In this document: positions 1 through 8,947 of the stretch, in pieces
How positions within the stretch are numbered: position 1 is the stretch's first letter
How the letters are laid out: each line of letters opens with the position of its first letter
Origin: Calditrichota bacterium
Lineage (GTDB): Bacteria > Zhuqueibacterota > Zhuqueibacteria > Zhuqueibacterales > Geothermadaptataceae
Assembly (NCBI GenBank): GCA_008501765.1
Contig: QQUE01000004.1
Location: 1-64,000 of the forward strand
DNA length: 64,000 bases
Reading direction: 5' to 3'
Made by a program: the position numbers and the translations under genes
The notes under the pieces: generated by a model
Databases searched by the model: none
What the model was told of the DNA's origin: nothing
What the model saw: the letters and a program-made list of their open reading frames with translations, nothing else

Positions 1-92
1 ACATTGAAGTCTTCTATAATCGTGAAAGATTGCATTCTTCACTGGGTTATATGAGTCCTATTGAATTCGCAAAACAAAAAATCGCTGCATAA
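1..92 (+). CDS. IS3-family transposase OrfB, C-terminal fragment
   Basis: Partial at the window edge. The frame starting at base 3 ends with YNRERLHSSLGYMSPIEF followed by a few residues and TAA. This is the hallmark C-terminus of the IS3/IS150 OrfB integrase (rve/DDE domain): an YN..R.H..LGY.SP..F motif. The catalytic DDE residues lie upstream of the window, so whether the transposase is intact cannot be judged. It ends about 35 bp before the inferred IS terminus, as expected for this family. Confidence 0.85.
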   Translation, partial: IEVFYNRERLHSSLGYMSPIEFAKQKIAA

Positions 93-127
93 CTTAACTA
101 ATAGTCCGTTTTTCTATTGCAAGATCA
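1..127 (+). mobile_element. IS3-family insertion sequence, right end
   Basis: The last bases of an IS3-type element: the 3' end of its integrase gene (stop at 90-92), then a short non-coding tail ending in GATCA at 123-127. Read on the opposite strand the tail starts TGATCTTGCAATAG, which matches the TGA...-type terminal inverted repeat usual for IS3-family elements. The rest of the element lies outside the window, so the other end and the target duplication cannot be seen. The element is inserted in a gene whose reading frame resumes right after position 127. Confidence 0.7.
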
Positions 128-928
128 TTAGAGTATAGCAATAAACTTAAAGATGAAATTAAAAACACTGATAAAACTCCATTTAAAAGTAATACAATCA
201 TTCTATTACGTAAGGATATTTTTGATTATGTCTTAAAATTTTCTAGAGAACCCGACAAGCTAATCATTCGATCTTATGAAATAGATTGGTCAAAAAACTT
301 GAGTCTGTTAAAACATTTAATTGAGGAAAGATTTAGATTTAGTTTAAATTTAAAAAAAGAAGATCTAATACAAGAAGTATGGAATGAATATTTTGAAATT
401 GCTGAATTTAATCAAGATCCATTCGAAATAATTAAAAAACTGATTGTTGCCCGCCCTCGAGATCTAATTTATATGTTTACAAAAATATTTGAATCTGCCG
501 TTAACAATGACCACATAAAAATAAATTCTGAAGATTTTGATTATGCAATAGAAGCATATTCGCTTTTTTTGAGAAAAAATTTAGTTGCAGAATTAAAAGC
601 CGAATTCCCTGAAATTGAAGAAATATTCTTAAAAATTCAATATGATGCGGTTAATTATGTTATTGAGTATTCAAAATTTATTAATCTGTTAAAGTTATTA
701 AATTATAACGATGAAAAAATCAACAAACTGCTAGAGTCGTTATTTGATAAAAATTATATCATAGCCCTTGATCAGAAAGAAAAAATACCAATCACCAACT
801 TTGAAGTATTTAAGGCAAAAATCCAGAAAAGAAGATTTAAGTTGTTTAATAGAAGTAAAGCATTACTAATTCCAAATCCCCAAGAGTACTATTTAAAAAA
901 TTGGCGAATACAAATAAATAACAATTAA
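128..928 (+). pseudogene. P-loop ATPase gene (Sll1717-like), 3' part, interrupted by the IS
   Basis: The frame is open from directly after the IS end (128) to the stop at 926-928, about 266 codons, with no good start near 128; the first usable start is TTG at 299. The stretch encoded by 128-298 continues the same protein, which implies the IS split a longer gene. The C-terminal half aligns by eye with the intact ATPase at 54539-56014: R(K/E)(D/E)I(F/Y), then I.W....L..LI..R, then RPR(D/E)(L/I)I. The Walker motifs should be upstream, beyond the IS. The gene is markedly AT-rich against the neighbouring parE. The family is a KAP/Sll1717-type P-loop ATPase of unknown role, sometimes found in defence islands. 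The remnant is unlikely to be functional unless an internal start makes a C-terminal fragment. Confidence 0.6.
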
Positions 929-1121
929 TTTCTCAAATTTGCGCAACAACTCGATAACGCAACTCATTCCCGAACTACTGTATTAATTTCCACCATTTTT
1001 TTCTTGATTTGTGAGAAGAAATCTGTTATCATATCTAATCATTTTTATCAGATTTAAGTTTTGTCCTGCAAACAGGCAATCTTCAATCGCCTCTCAAAAT
1101 GGCCCCGATTTAACGAAAAAT

Positions 1122-1154
1122 AACCCTGACAGGATTACAAATCCTGTCAGGGTT
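1122..1154. repeat. Perfect 14-bp hairpin repeat upstream of parE
   Basis: AACCCTGACAGGAT (1122-1135) and its exact complement ATCCTGTCAGGGTT (1141-1154) are separated by 5 nt. It lies 30 bp before the parE start codon and has no T-run, so it is not a standard terminator. It may be a dispersed palindromic repeat or a 5'-UTR hairpin. The stretch 929-1121 shows nothing else recognisable. Confidence 0.8.
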
Positions 1155-1183
1155 GCATGATAATCAACCAACGAATGAGGATT

Positions 1184-3043
1184 ATGGAAAACGTACAATA
1201 CACCGAAGAAAATATCCGCTCGCTGGATTGGCGCGAGCATATTCGCATGCGGCCGGGCATGTATATCGGCAAAACCGGCGACGGCTCCAGCCCCGACGAT
1301 GGCATTTATGTGCTGGTAAAAGAAATCATCGATAACTGTATCGACGAGCACGTGATGGGCTTCGGCCGTACCATCGATATCAAGATTTCCGACCACAAAG
1401 TCACAGTGCGTGACTATGGCCGTGGCATACCGCTCGGCAAAGTCGTCGACTGTGTCGCGAAAATAAATACCGGCGGAAAATACGATTCCAAAGCTTTTAA
1501 AAAATCGGTGGGATTGAACGGCGTCGGCACCAAAGCCGTGAATGCGCTTTCCAATTTTTTTATGGTCGAATCGATCCGCGACGGCAAAAACAAGGTCGCA
1601 GAATTTCATCAGGGCGAGATTACCAAAGACCACAAAATCGGTAAATCAACAAACCGCAACGGCACACTGATTACGTTCGTGCCCGATGCCGTAGTTTTTA
1701 AAAATTTTCGCTACATCCCCGATTTTCTCGACAACCAGCTGTGGAATTATGCCTATCTCAACTCCGGTTTGACCATCAATTTTAATGGCAAGAAATATTT
1801 TTCCAAAAATGGTCTGCTCGATTTGCTTTCACGTAAAGCCGACACCGACAATATGCGTTATCCGATCATTCATCTCAAAGGGGATGACATCGAAATGGCG
1901 ATAACGCACAGCGGACAGTACGGCGAGCAGTATTATAGCTTTGTCAACGGGCAATTTACCACCCAGGGCGGCACGCATCAAAATGCTTTCCGTGAGGCTT
2001 TTGTAAAAACAGTGCGCGAATTTTTTCAGAAAGATTTTGACGCAACAGATATTCGCCAGGCGATCGTTGGCGCCATTAGCGTGCGTATCGAAGAACCGAT
2101 TTTTGAATCGCAGACAAAAACAAAGTTGGGTTCTACAACGACGGCCCCGGACGGTCCCACACTGCGCACATGGATTAATGATTTCGTAAAAAAAGCCCTC
2201 GATGACTATTTACACAAACATGCCGATATCGCCGAAGCGCTGTTAAAACGCATTCAGCAATCGGAAAAGGAACGTAAAGAGATGGCTGGTATTCGCAAGT
2301 TGGCCAATCAGCGAGCGAAAAAAGCCAATCTTCATAACAAAAAGCTGCGTGACTGCCGTTCTCATTTAAACGATAAACGCGGCAATAAACAGCTCGAAAC
2401 GACACTGTTTATCACTGAAGGGGATTCGGCGAGCGGCTCGATCACAAAATCGCGCGATGTCGATACGCAGGCTGTCTTCAGCTTGCGCGGCAAGCCGCTC
2501 AACTCCTTCGGATTGACAAAAAAAATCGTTTATGAAAATGAAGAATTCAACTTGTTGCAGCACGCCCTCAATATCGAGGACGGCATCGAGGGGTTGCGTT
2601 ACAACAACGTGGTCATCGCCACAGATGCCGACGTTGACGGCATGCATATCCGCCTGCTCTTGCTAACTTTTATCCTGCAATTTTTCCCGGAGCTGGTGCG
2701 CAGCGGCCATTTGTATATTCTCGAAACACCGCTCTTTCGGGTGCGCAATAAAAAGGAAACGATTTATTGTTACGACGAAACGGAAAAACAAGTCGCGATG
2801 GAAAAAATCGGCAAAAGTGCTGAAATCACCCGTTTCAAGGGATTGGGCGAAATTTCACCAAGCGAATTTGGCAATTTTATCAATGAAGATATTCGCCTTG
2901 TGCCCGTATTGATCGAAGAAAATGCACCAATCGAAAAAACGTTGAGTTATTATATGGGCAAGAATACTCCGGAACGACAGGAATTTATTATCGAGAACTT
3001 AAGGATTGAGAAAGATTTAGCGGATGAGCAAAATGGAAAATAA
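1184..3043 (+). CDS. parE: DNA topoisomerase IV subunit B (GyrB/ParE type)
   Basis: ATPase subunit of a type IIA topoisomerase that, with the ParC-like partner, decatenates or relaxes DNA. About 619 aa, the length typical of Bacteroidetes-type ParE. The GHKL ATPase has IIDNCIDEH (Mg-binding Asn), DYGRGIP and [12 protein letters not shown]. The TOPRIM domain has TEGDSASGS and the acidic [12 protein letters not shown]. The C-terminal end carries [13 protein letters not shown]. Start chosen at ATG 1184 because it is preceded by GAGG at the right spacing and gives the usual [16 protein letters not shown] start; in-frame ATGs at 1157 and 1175 would add up to 9 residues. The 3' end overlaps parC by 20 bp, implying co-transcription. 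The assignment as Topo IV rather than gyrase rests on length and pairing; a separate gyrase is not visible here. Confidence 0.95.
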   Translation: MENVQYTEENIRSLDWREHIRMRPGMYIGKTGDGSSPDDGIYVLVKEIIDNCIDEHVMGFGRTIDIKISDHKVTVRDYGRGIPLGKVVDCVAKINTGGKYDSKAFKKSVGLNGVGTKAVNALSNFFMVESIRDGKNKVAEFHQGEITKDHKIGKSTNRNGTLITFVPDAVVFKNFRYIPDFLDNQLWNYAYLNSGLTINFNGKKYFSKNGLLDLLSRKADTDNMRYPIIHLKGDDIEMAITHSGQYGEQYYSFVNGQFTTQGGTHQNAFREAFVKTVREFFQKDFDATDIRQAIVGAISVRIEEPIFESQTKTKLGSTTTAPDGPTLRTWINDFVKKALDDYLHKHADIAEALLKRIQQSEKERKEMAGIRKLANQRAKKANLHNKKLRDCRSHLNDKRGNKQLETTLFITEGDSASGSITKSRDVDTQAVFSLRGKPLNSFGLTKKIVYENEEFNLLQHALNIEDGIEGLRYNNVVIATDADVDGMHIRLLLLTFILQFFPELVRSGHLYILETPLFRVRNKKETIYCYDETEKQVAMEKIGKSAEITRFKGLGEISPSEFGNFINEDIRLVPVLIEENAPIEKTLSYYMGKNTPERQEFIIENLRIEKDLADEQNGK

Positions 3044-5609
3044 TAATAATCCAACTGCGACCAACGGCAATAACGGCGATGTTCTGCACGAGCTGATCCA
3101 TGTGGATGGCTTGTATGAAAGCTGGTTTCTGGATTATGCATCTTATGTTATTCTTGAACGAGCGGTACCGGCGCTTTTTGATGGCTTGAAACCCGTGCAG
3201 CGGCGGATTCTTCATTCGATGAAAGAAATGGACGACGGCCGTTTTCACAAAGTTGCAAATATCATCGGGCAAACGATGCAGTTTCACCCACACGGTGATG
3301 CGGCTATCGGGGATGCTTTGGTGAATATGGGGCAAAAAGAGCTGCTCATCGAACCACAGGGAAATTGGGGCGATACGCGCACCGGCGACCGCGCTGCAGC
3401 GGCGCGATACATCGAAGCGCGGCTGTCAAAATTTGCTTTGGAAGTAATTTTCAACCCGCAAACAACCGAATGGCAGCTTTCCTACGACGGGCGAAAAAAA
3501 GAGCCGGTTCTGCTGCCGGTTAAATTCCCGCTGGTTCTGGCGCAGGGCGCCGAAGGAATCGCTGTTGGTTTGGCAACCAAAATAATGCCCCACAATTTTA
3601 TCGAATTGATCGACGCATCCATTGAAATTCTCAAAGGCAACGATACGCGAATTCTGCCCGATTTCCCCTCTGGCGGATTGGCGGACTTTACAAATTACAA
3701 TCACGGCCAGCGGGGCGGAAAAATTCGTGTGCGGGCAAAAATCGAATCGACGGACAAACGCCTGCTAATCATTCGCGATATTCCCTATGGCACGACCACC
3801 ACAGGATTGATGGACTCTATCGTCAAAGCCAACGATAATGGTAAAATCAAAATCAAAAAAGTCGTCGACAACACGGCGCAGGATGTTGAAATTCAGATCG
3901 AATTGCCATCCGGTGTGTCGCCCGACGTGACCATCGATGCGCTCTACGCTTTTACCGACTGCGAGATTTCCATTTCACCTAACTGCTGCGTTATTGTCGA
4001 TGAAAAGCCCTGTTTTATCAGTGTCGACGAAATGCTGCGAACATCGACAGCACAGACGGTGCAATTATTAAAAAAGGAACTGGAAATCCGGCTGACCGAA
4101 CTGGCGGAAAAATGGCATTTCAGTTCGCTGGAAAAAATATTCATCGAGAACAGGATTTACCGTGATATCGAAGAATGTGAAACCTGGGAAGCTGTTCTTG
4201 AGGCGATCGACCGCGGGCTTGATCCTTTTAAAAAGCTGCTTAAGCGGGAAGTGACCACAGACGATATCCTCCGCCTCACTGAGATTCGCATCAAACGCAT
4301 CTCAAAATTCAATTCATTTAAGGCTGATGAACTGATTGGCGCACTGGAAAGTGAGATGAAAGAAGTGCGCCACAATCTGAAATACCTGACCGAATTTGCC
4401 ATCAACTATTTTGAAAATTTGAAAGAAAAATACGGCAAGGGCCGCGAACGGCGCACTGAAATTCGTACGTTTGACACGATTGCGGTGCAGCAAGTCGCTG
4501 TGGCGAATCAAAAATTATATGTCAACCGGACTGATGGATTTATTGGTTACAGTCTGAAAAAAGATGAACTAATCAGTGAATGTTCAGAAATAGACGATGT
4601 CATCGTTTTCATGCAAAACGGTACTTTCAAAGTGGTGAAAATTGCCCCGAAAGTTTTCATCGGCAAGGATATAATTTATGCCGCCGTCTGGAAAAAAGGC
4701 GATGAACGCATGGTGTACAACATGATTTATCGCAACTTGGAAAGTGGCAAATCGTTCATAAAACGATTCGCTGTAAAAAGTATAACACGCGACCGTGAAT
4801 ACAATCTCGCCGGCAGCGCCAAAGGGGCAAAAATACTCTATTTCACAGCCAATCCAAACGGAGAAACAGAAATTGTCACGGTTACGCTGAACAGCCGCTG
4901 CCGGGCGCGGAACAAAGTTTTCGATGTCGATTTTGCAGAAATAGCCATCAAAGGGCGGTTGTCGCAGGGCAACACGGTGACGAAGTATCCGGTCACAAAA
5001 ATCTCGCAAAAATCAGCAGGCGATTCCACATTCGGCGATCTCGATATCTGGTACGACCCGACGATCGGTCGCCTAAACACAGATGAACGCGGCGATTTTC
5101 TCGGACATTTCGGCTCCAACGACCTCATTCTGGCTTTATACAAAGATGGAAGCTATCAGCTTTCTTCGGCAGAATTAACAAATCGTTACGAGCAGGATGA
5201 CATCGAAATTATCATGAAATTTGATCCGAAAACAGTGATTACCGCCGTGCATTATGACGGCGCGAAAAAATACCATTTTGTGAAACGATTTCGCATTGAA
5301 ACTTTGACAACCGGCAAAAGATTCAGTTATATTTCCGATCACCGCAGCTCGGAACTGCTGCATGTTTCAGTTGAGGAAAGACCGCATATCGTACTCGATT
5401 ACGAAAAAGGCCGGCAAAAAGAACGCTTGCAGGAACTCGTGAATTTGTCGGAAATTATCGATGTCAAAGGCTGGCGCTCGCTTGGAAACAGGCTGACGAT
5501 GTACGCATTTGTATCACTCAAACCCATCGAAATTCATGAGTCTATTGAAAAAGATGAGCCAAAATCCGAGGGCAAGTCACCCGATAATGAGCAGATTTCA
5601 TTGCTTTAA
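3024..5609 (+). CDS. parC: DNA topoisomerase IV subunit A (GyrA/ParC type)
   Basis: DNA-cleaving subunit, 861 aa. The winged-helix core has [13 protein letters not shown] and [13 protein letters not shown]. The catalytic tyrosine is probably Tyr129 in [14 protein letters not shown] coiled-coil tower and exit gate follow, and from about residue 490 a C-terminal domain of repeated strands (for instance [17 protein letters not shown]) that resembles the GyrA/ParC beta-pinwheel. The canonical GQRPLM-type GyrA box was not seen, which favours a Topo IV role. Start at 3024; an in-frame ATG at 3033 is possible. The gene begins inside the end of parE, a translational-coupling arrangement. The last about 35 residues are rich in Glu, Lys and Ser and look unstructured. 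Confidence 0.95.
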   Translation: MSKMENNNNPTATNGNNGDVLHELIHVDGLYESWFLDYASYVILERAVPALFDGLKPVQRRILHSMKEMDDGRFHKVANIIGQTMQFHPHGDAAIGDALVNMGQKELLIEPQGNWGDTRTGDRAAAARYIEARLSKFALEVIFNPQTTEWQLSYDGRKKEPVLLPVKFPLVLAQGAEGIAVGLATKIMPHNFIELIDASIEILKGNDTRILPDFPSGGLADFTNYNHGQRGGKIRVRAKIESTDKRLLIIRDIPYGTTTTGLMDSIVKANDNGKIKIKKVVDNTAQDVEIQIELPSGVSPDVTIDALYAFTDCEISISPNCCVIVDEKPCFISVDEMLRTSTAQTVQLLKKELEIRLTELAEKWHFSSLEKIFIENRIYRDIEECETWEAVLEAIDRGLDPFKKLLKREVTTDDILRLTEIRIKRISKFNSFKADELIGALESEMKEVRHNLKYLTEFAINYFENLKEKYGKGRERRTEIRTFDTIAVQQVAVANQKLYVNRTDGFIGYSLKKDELISECSEIDDVIVFMQNGTFKVVKIAPKVFIGKDIIYAAVWKKGDERMVYNMIYRNLESGKSFIKRFAVKSITRDREYNLAGSAKGAKILYFTANPNGETEIVTVTLNSRCRARNKVFDVDFAEIAIKGRLSQGNTVTKYPVTKISQKSAGDSTFGDLDIWYDPTIGRLNTDERGDFLGHFGSNDLILALYKDGSYQLSSAELTNRYEQDDIEIIMKFDPKTVITAVHYDGAKKYHFVKRFRIETLTTGKRFSYISDHRSSELLHVSVEERPHIVLDYEKGRQKERLQELVNLSEIIDVKGWRSLGNRLTMYAFVSLKPIEIHESIEKDEPKSEGKSPDNEQISLL

Positions 5610-5630
5610 ATTATAGAAATTACTTACCAG

Positions 5631-5663
5631 ACGTGCCAGGCACTTTGGAAATGCCTGGCACGT
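5631..5663. repeat. REP-like hairpin, left flank of the REP transposase
   Basis: A 33-bp 13-7-13 hairpin. ACGTGCCAGGCAC pairs with ATGCCTGGCACGT around loop TTTGGAA, with one mismatch at the innermost pair. The loop and core are the same as in the hairpin at 6272-6304, after the transposase gene. The outer second pair is C-G here and T-A there, a compensatory change that preserves pairing. It sits between the parC stop and the transposase start. Confidence 0.85.
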
Positions 5664-5695
5664 TTAGTACCACCACATCAAAAAAGGGGACAATC

Positions 5696-6265
5696 ATGCG
5701 ACGCAAGGTCGTTTTTGAAAAGGGTGAGTATTATCATATCTACAATCGTGGTGCAAACCGTGATACAATTTTTCGCCAACCTGAGAATTATCTCTTCTTC
5801 CTCGAACGTGTTAACAAATACATTAAAAGTCATGACATTCGTGTAATTGCATATTGCCTGATGCCCAATCACTATCATTTTCTACTTCGACAAAACCAGG
5901 AGACCGGAATCAGCGCTTTCATTCAAGCTATTTTCAATAGTTATTCCAAAGCGTTCAACAAAATGTATAATCGAACTGGCACATTATTTCAAGGTCGATT
6001 TCAGAGTGTGCATATTGAAAAAGAGAATTACCTGATCCACCTTTGCCGCTACATCCACCGCAATCCGATCGAGGCTAATCTTGTGACTCATCTTGAAGAA
6101 TGGCCTTATTCAAATTACCTGGAGTGGATTGAAATACGAAATGGATCCATTGTCGACCACGAATTTGTTCGCACCTATTTTCGAACTCCTGAGGAGTATA
6201 TAGATTTTGTACACGACATGCAGGTATCCCCGGCTTTGGATAAGTATACTATTGAGGGAGATTAA
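5696..6265 (+). CDS. REP-associated tyrosine transposase (RAYT, Y1 family)
   Basis: Single-strand HUH endonuclease of the TnpA-REP type, which nicks and is thought to mobilise palindromic REP sequences. 189 aa. The N-terminal YHIYNRG is typical. The HUH metal-binding motif is HYH in MPNHYHFLLR. The candidate nucleophile tyrosine is in CRYIHRNPIEANLV. FQGRFQS is also a family signature. Start set at ATG 5696 behind AAAGGGG; an upstream GTG at 5633 lies inside the hairpin and would add non-family residues. Flanked on both sides by near-identical 33-bp hairpins, the expected layout for a RAYT with its own substrates. No disruption is seen, so the enzyme may be active. Confidence 0.92.
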   Translation: MRRKVVFEKGEYYHIYNRGANRDTIFRQPENYLFFLERVNKYIKSHDIRVIAYCLMPNHYHFLLRQNQETGISAFIQAIFNSYSKAFNKMYNRTGTLFQGRFQSVHIEKENYLIHLCRYIHRNPIEANLVTHLEEWPYSNYLEWIEIRNGSIVDHEFVRTYFRTPEEYIDFVHDMQVSPALDKYTIEGD

Positions 6266-6271
6266 CGAATT

Positions 6272-6304
6272 ATGTGCCAGGCACTTTGGAAGTGCCTGGC
6301 ACAT
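6272..6304. repeat. REP-like hairpin, right flank of the REP transposase
   Basis: Perfect 13-7-13 hairpin: ATGTGCCAGGCAC, loop TTTGGAA, GTGCCTGGCACAT. It starts 6 bp after the transposase stop codon. Same architecture as the 5631-5663 copy. It could also help end transcription, although no strong T-run follows. Confidence 0.85.
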
Positions 6305-6435
6305 CCAATTTCTTAATACTTTTCATCACTTTTTCTAATTTCTCAAGTTAACGCTTCAAAGCCACGATGTATTATGATAGGCCTTAACAGATTTACAGAA
6401 ATTCAGGATATGAGAAATTAAAATGGGAGTCAGAA

Positions 6436-6852
6436 ATGCAGCCATCACAAATGAATCAGGAACGCAGAGATCGGGACCGAAAAAACGTCTGGAAAAATAT
6501 CACATTCGAAACCGATGATGGTTGGGAAGTTGGATTTGCACGCGATATCAGCGAAACCGGAATTAATATTATTTCCAGCAAGCTGCTGGATAAAGATGAA
6601 ATCACCGTCATTACACTGCAAAATTTTCTTAATCTTGAAAAGCGCGTGATTTTTGGCAAAGTTGCATGGACGGATCCCCACAAACTCATCGCTGGGACCG
6701 ATCGCCACGCGCCGGCAATGGGCATCGAATTCCTCGAACCCCAGCCCATCGAAACTTTTGGTTCCATTGACGAACTCGATCTGGCCATGAAAATATTCGA
6801 TTCTGCTGCAATGGCTCCATCCGAGGTCAGCAAAACTCTTGCAGGAAGCTGA
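6436..6852 (+). CDS. PilZ-domain protein
   Basis: 138 aa. The PilZ fold binds cyclic-di-GMP. The two ligand motifs are visible: an Arg-rich RRDRDRKNV near residues 10-18 and ARDISETGINI (D/N-x-S-x-x-G) at about residues 36-46. A beta-barrel body and a 35-residue C-terminal helix follow. There are no other domains, so it is a stand-alone c-di-GMP effector candidate; its partner is unknown. Start ATG 6436 follows GGGAG. It is single, with a likely terminator at 6885-6917. No diguanylate cyclase or EAL gene is in the window. Confidence 0.85.
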   Translation: MQPSQMNQERRDRDRKNVWKNITFETDDGWEVGFARDISETGINIISSKLLDKDEITVITLQNFLNLEKRVIFGKVAWTDPHKLIAGTDRHAPAMGIEFLEPQPIETFGSIDELDLAMKIFDSAAMAPSEVSKTLAGS

Positions 6853-6884
6853 AATTCAACATCCATTTTCCTTAGAAAAAATTC

Positions 6885-6917
6885 AAGCGGTTCGTTTCCC
6901 GACAGACCGCTTTTTTT
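6885..6917 (+). terminator. Rho-independent terminator after the PilZ gene
   Basis: AAGCGGT (6885-6891) pairs with ACCGCTT (6906-6912), and the stem runs into a T-run at 6911-6917. It is about 33 bp after the PilZ stop codon. The stretch from here to minC (about 180 bp) is AT-rich and probably holds the min operon promoter; no clear boxes were assigned. Confidence 0.7.
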
Positions 6918-7094
6918 ATGTCAGAATAAAATAAATTTAATCCACACTCATTTTCAAAAATAGAACAAAATACTTAATTTTTATAGCACTTAGCCTATTT
7001 TTAACTTGCATTTGTCCTCCAGAAAACCTACACTACTTTACGTTGTTAATTCCGTATCTTTTTAATTTGTCAATTCAGTATTTCAGGCACATAA

Positions 7095-7820
7095 ATGAGC
7101 GAAAAATTAGGGGTAATTTTCCAGGGTACAAAATCTGGACTCACAATCGCACTGGATGAAACGCAACCGTTCAACGACCTTTTATCCCAGTTAAAAAAGA
7201 AACTCGACGATTCCGGTTATTTTTTCTCCGATGCCAATGTGACTTTAAATCTTGGCCGGCGTGATATTTCTGAAGAACAATTTGATTTGATCAAGAAAAT
7301 TACAAGCAACGGCCCCGGTTTAAATGTTACCGGAATTAAAACCTACTCTGATGTATCTCTTGCAACTGCAAAAAAATTAGGATTGCAAGCCATCTTAAAT
7401 CAGGAAAATCATGCAGAAAAACCGGCAGCATCCCAATCAACAAGCCCAAAACTACCAGCCTTGCCAGCCAGCCTTGTAAGAAATACGATCCGCTCCGGGC
7501 AAATTTATGAGTCCCCGGGTCACCTTGTAATTCTTGGCGATGTCAATTATGGTGCGGAGATCGCCGCTGCTGGTGATATCATCGTTTTTGGATCTTTGCG
7601 CGGCAATGCTTTTGCAGGCGCTACCGGGCGCAAGCAAGCCATCGTGGCAGCGCTTCACCTGGCCCCAATGCTCTTACGTATTGATCAGGCTGTTGCCCGT
7701 TGTCAGGAAAAAAAATCTTCGCAAAAGGCGGAATTCGCGTTTATTGAAAACGGAAAAATTGTAATCGATGACTGGACAAATAAAAACAGACTTTCCATAG
7801 TCGATTCTGAAAATATTTGA
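7095..7820 (+). CDS. minC: Septum site-determining protein MinC
   Basis: Inhibitor of FtsZ ring assembly; works as a MinC-MinD complex on the inner membrane. 241 aa. The N-terminal domain (about 1-105, starting MSEKLGVIFQGTKSGLTI) is the MinC_N fold, followed by a Pro/Ala/Ser linker. The C-terminal beta-helix (about 125-225) shows the family signature RSGQ.YES.GHLVILGDVN...EI.A.GDI.VFGSLRGNAFAG. First gene of a minC-minD-minE operon; minD starts 25 bp later. It is complete and collinear with the standard order. Confidence 0.95.
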   Translation: MSEKLGVIFQGTKSGLTIALDETQPFNDLLSQLKKKLDDSGYFFSDANVTLNLGRRDISEEQFDLIKKITSNGPGLNVTGIKTYSDVSLATAKKLGLQAILNQENHAEKPAASQSTSPKLPALPASLVRNTIRSGQIYESPGHLVILGDVNYGAEIAAAGDIIVFGSLRGNAFAGATGRKQAIVAALHLAPMLLRIDQAVARCQEKKSSQKAEFAFIENGKIVIDDWTNKNRLSIVDSENI

Positions 7821-7845
7821 AATAAATTGAACCAAAGGACGAAAC

Positions 7846-8637
7846 ATGTCTGAAGCTATCGTAATTACTTCAGGAAAAGGCGGGGTCGGCAAAACAACCG
7901 TTGTTGCCCATGTCGGCACCGCCCTGGCAAAACGCGGCAAAAAAGTGGCGGTGATCGATGCTGACATTGGTTTGCGCAATCTCGATATAATTTTAGGACT
8001 GGAAAACCGGATTGTCTACGATTTGGTGAACGTGATCGAAGGCGCCTGCAAGCTCAAACAAGCCCTTATCCGCGATAAACGTGTGCCGGGATTGTACCTC
8101 CTTCCCGCTTCCCAATCCCGGACAAAAGAGGCCGTTACCCCGGAGCAAATGAAAAAATTATGCGATGAACTGCGGCAGGATTTCGATTATATCCTTATCG
8201 ATTCTCCGGCCGGAATTGAAGGCGGATTTCGCAACGCACTCGCGGGAGCAGACCGGGCAATCGTGGTGACGACGCCGCATGTTTCGGCGGTACGGGATGC
8301 CGACCGGATCATCGGGCTGATCGAAGCGGCTGAAAAAGGGATCCCGCAACTCATAATCAACCGTTTGGATATGGACATCGTAAAAAAGGGTGAAATGCTC
8401 GATCAGGATGATGTCATCGAAATCCTGGCCGTGCGGCTGCTCGGAATCGTACCCGAAGACGAGGGTGTTTTATCGGCCTCAAATCGCGGTGAATCCGTGG
8501 TTATGAATGGGAAATACAGGTCTGGCGAAGCTTTTAACCGCATTGCCGGGCGCATCGAAGGCGAAGATTTGCCATTCATGGATCTGGATTTCAACACTGG
8601 ATTCATGCAAAAATTAAAAAAGTTTGTGACAAAATAA
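7846..8637 (+). CDS. minD: Septum site-determining ATPase MinD
   Basis: Deviant Walker-A ATPase that binds the membrane as a dimer, recruits MinC and is released by MinE. 263 aa, the usual size. Deviant Walker A is KGGVGKTT at about 11-18. Switch I has DADIGLRNLD and switch II DYILIDSPAGIEGG. The C-terminal FMQKLKKFVTK is a good amphipathic membrane-targeting helix. Preceded by AAAGGACG. It sits between minC and minE with short gaps. Confidence 0.97.
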   Translation: MSEAIVITSGKGGVGKTTVVAHVGTALAKRGKKVAVIDADIGLRNLDIILGLENRIVYDLVNVIEGACKLKQALIRDKRVPGLYLLPASQSRTKEAVTPEQMKKLCDELRQDFDYILIDSPAGIEGGFRNALAGADRAIVVTTPHVSAVRDADRIIGLIEAAEKGIPQLIINRLDMDIVKKGEMLDQDDVIEILAVRLLGIVPEDEGVLSASNRGESVVMNGKYRSGEAFNRIAGRIEGEDLPFMDLDFNTGFMQKLKKFVTK

Positions 8638-8659
8638 AGCTGCTTCATAGGAGAAAGAT

Positions 8660-8920
8660 ATGGCCTGGGTTGCCAATTTCATGAAAAAAGAATCATCCAA
8701 AGAGAGTGCGAAAAGCCGGTTAAAATTGGTGCTCACGCACGACCGTGCCAGCATTTCGCCCGGTGTTCTGCAGATGATCAAAAAAGATATTTTGGGTGTG
8801 ATTAAAAAATATGTCGAAGTAGATGGCCGCCGGATGCAAGTTAATATCACAGAGGATGCATCCAAAGTGGAGTTGGTCGCAAACATTCCTATAAAAAATG
8901 CCAGGCAGCGGGAATTGTAA
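8660..8920 (+). CDS. minE: Cell division topological specificity factor MinE
   Basis: Stimulates MinD ATPase and drives Min oscillation, which confines division to midcell. 86 aa, normal length. The N-terminal part includes an anti-MinCD segment (KSRLKLVLTHDRASISPG, about 18-35), and the C-terminal topological domain follows (KKDILGVIKKYVEVD, then a strand ending VELVANIPIKN). Start ATG 8660 follows GGAGAAAG. The last codons form the left arm of the hairpin at 8898-8934. Confidence 0.93.
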   Translation: MAWVANFMKKESSKESAKSRLKLVLTHDRASISPGVLQMIKKDILGVIKKYVEVDGRRMQVNITEDASKVELVANIPIKNARQREL

Positions 8921-8934
8921 TGCACGCCTGGCAT
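8898..8934. terminator. Hairpin across the minE stop codon
   Basis: ATGCCAGGC (8898-8906, inside minE) and GCCTGGCAT (8926-8934) are perfect complements around a 19-nt loop that contains the stop. It lies between convergent genes (min operon and 8948-10108). It has no T-run, so it may be a weak bidirectional terminator. The core TGCCAGGC/GCCTGGCA is also the core of the REP-like hairpins beside the transposase, so it might be a related repeat. Confidence 0.45.
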
Positions 8935-8947
8935 CAGTTATCACAAT

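Noticed and set aside
1094-1633. 179-codon minus-strand ORF at the start of parE
   Set aside because: Shadow of parE; would also run through the hairpin at 1122-1154.
5633-5695. GTG upstream start for the REP transposase
   Set aside because: It lies inside the flanking hairpin and would add residues not found in the family; ATG 5696 has a ribosome site.
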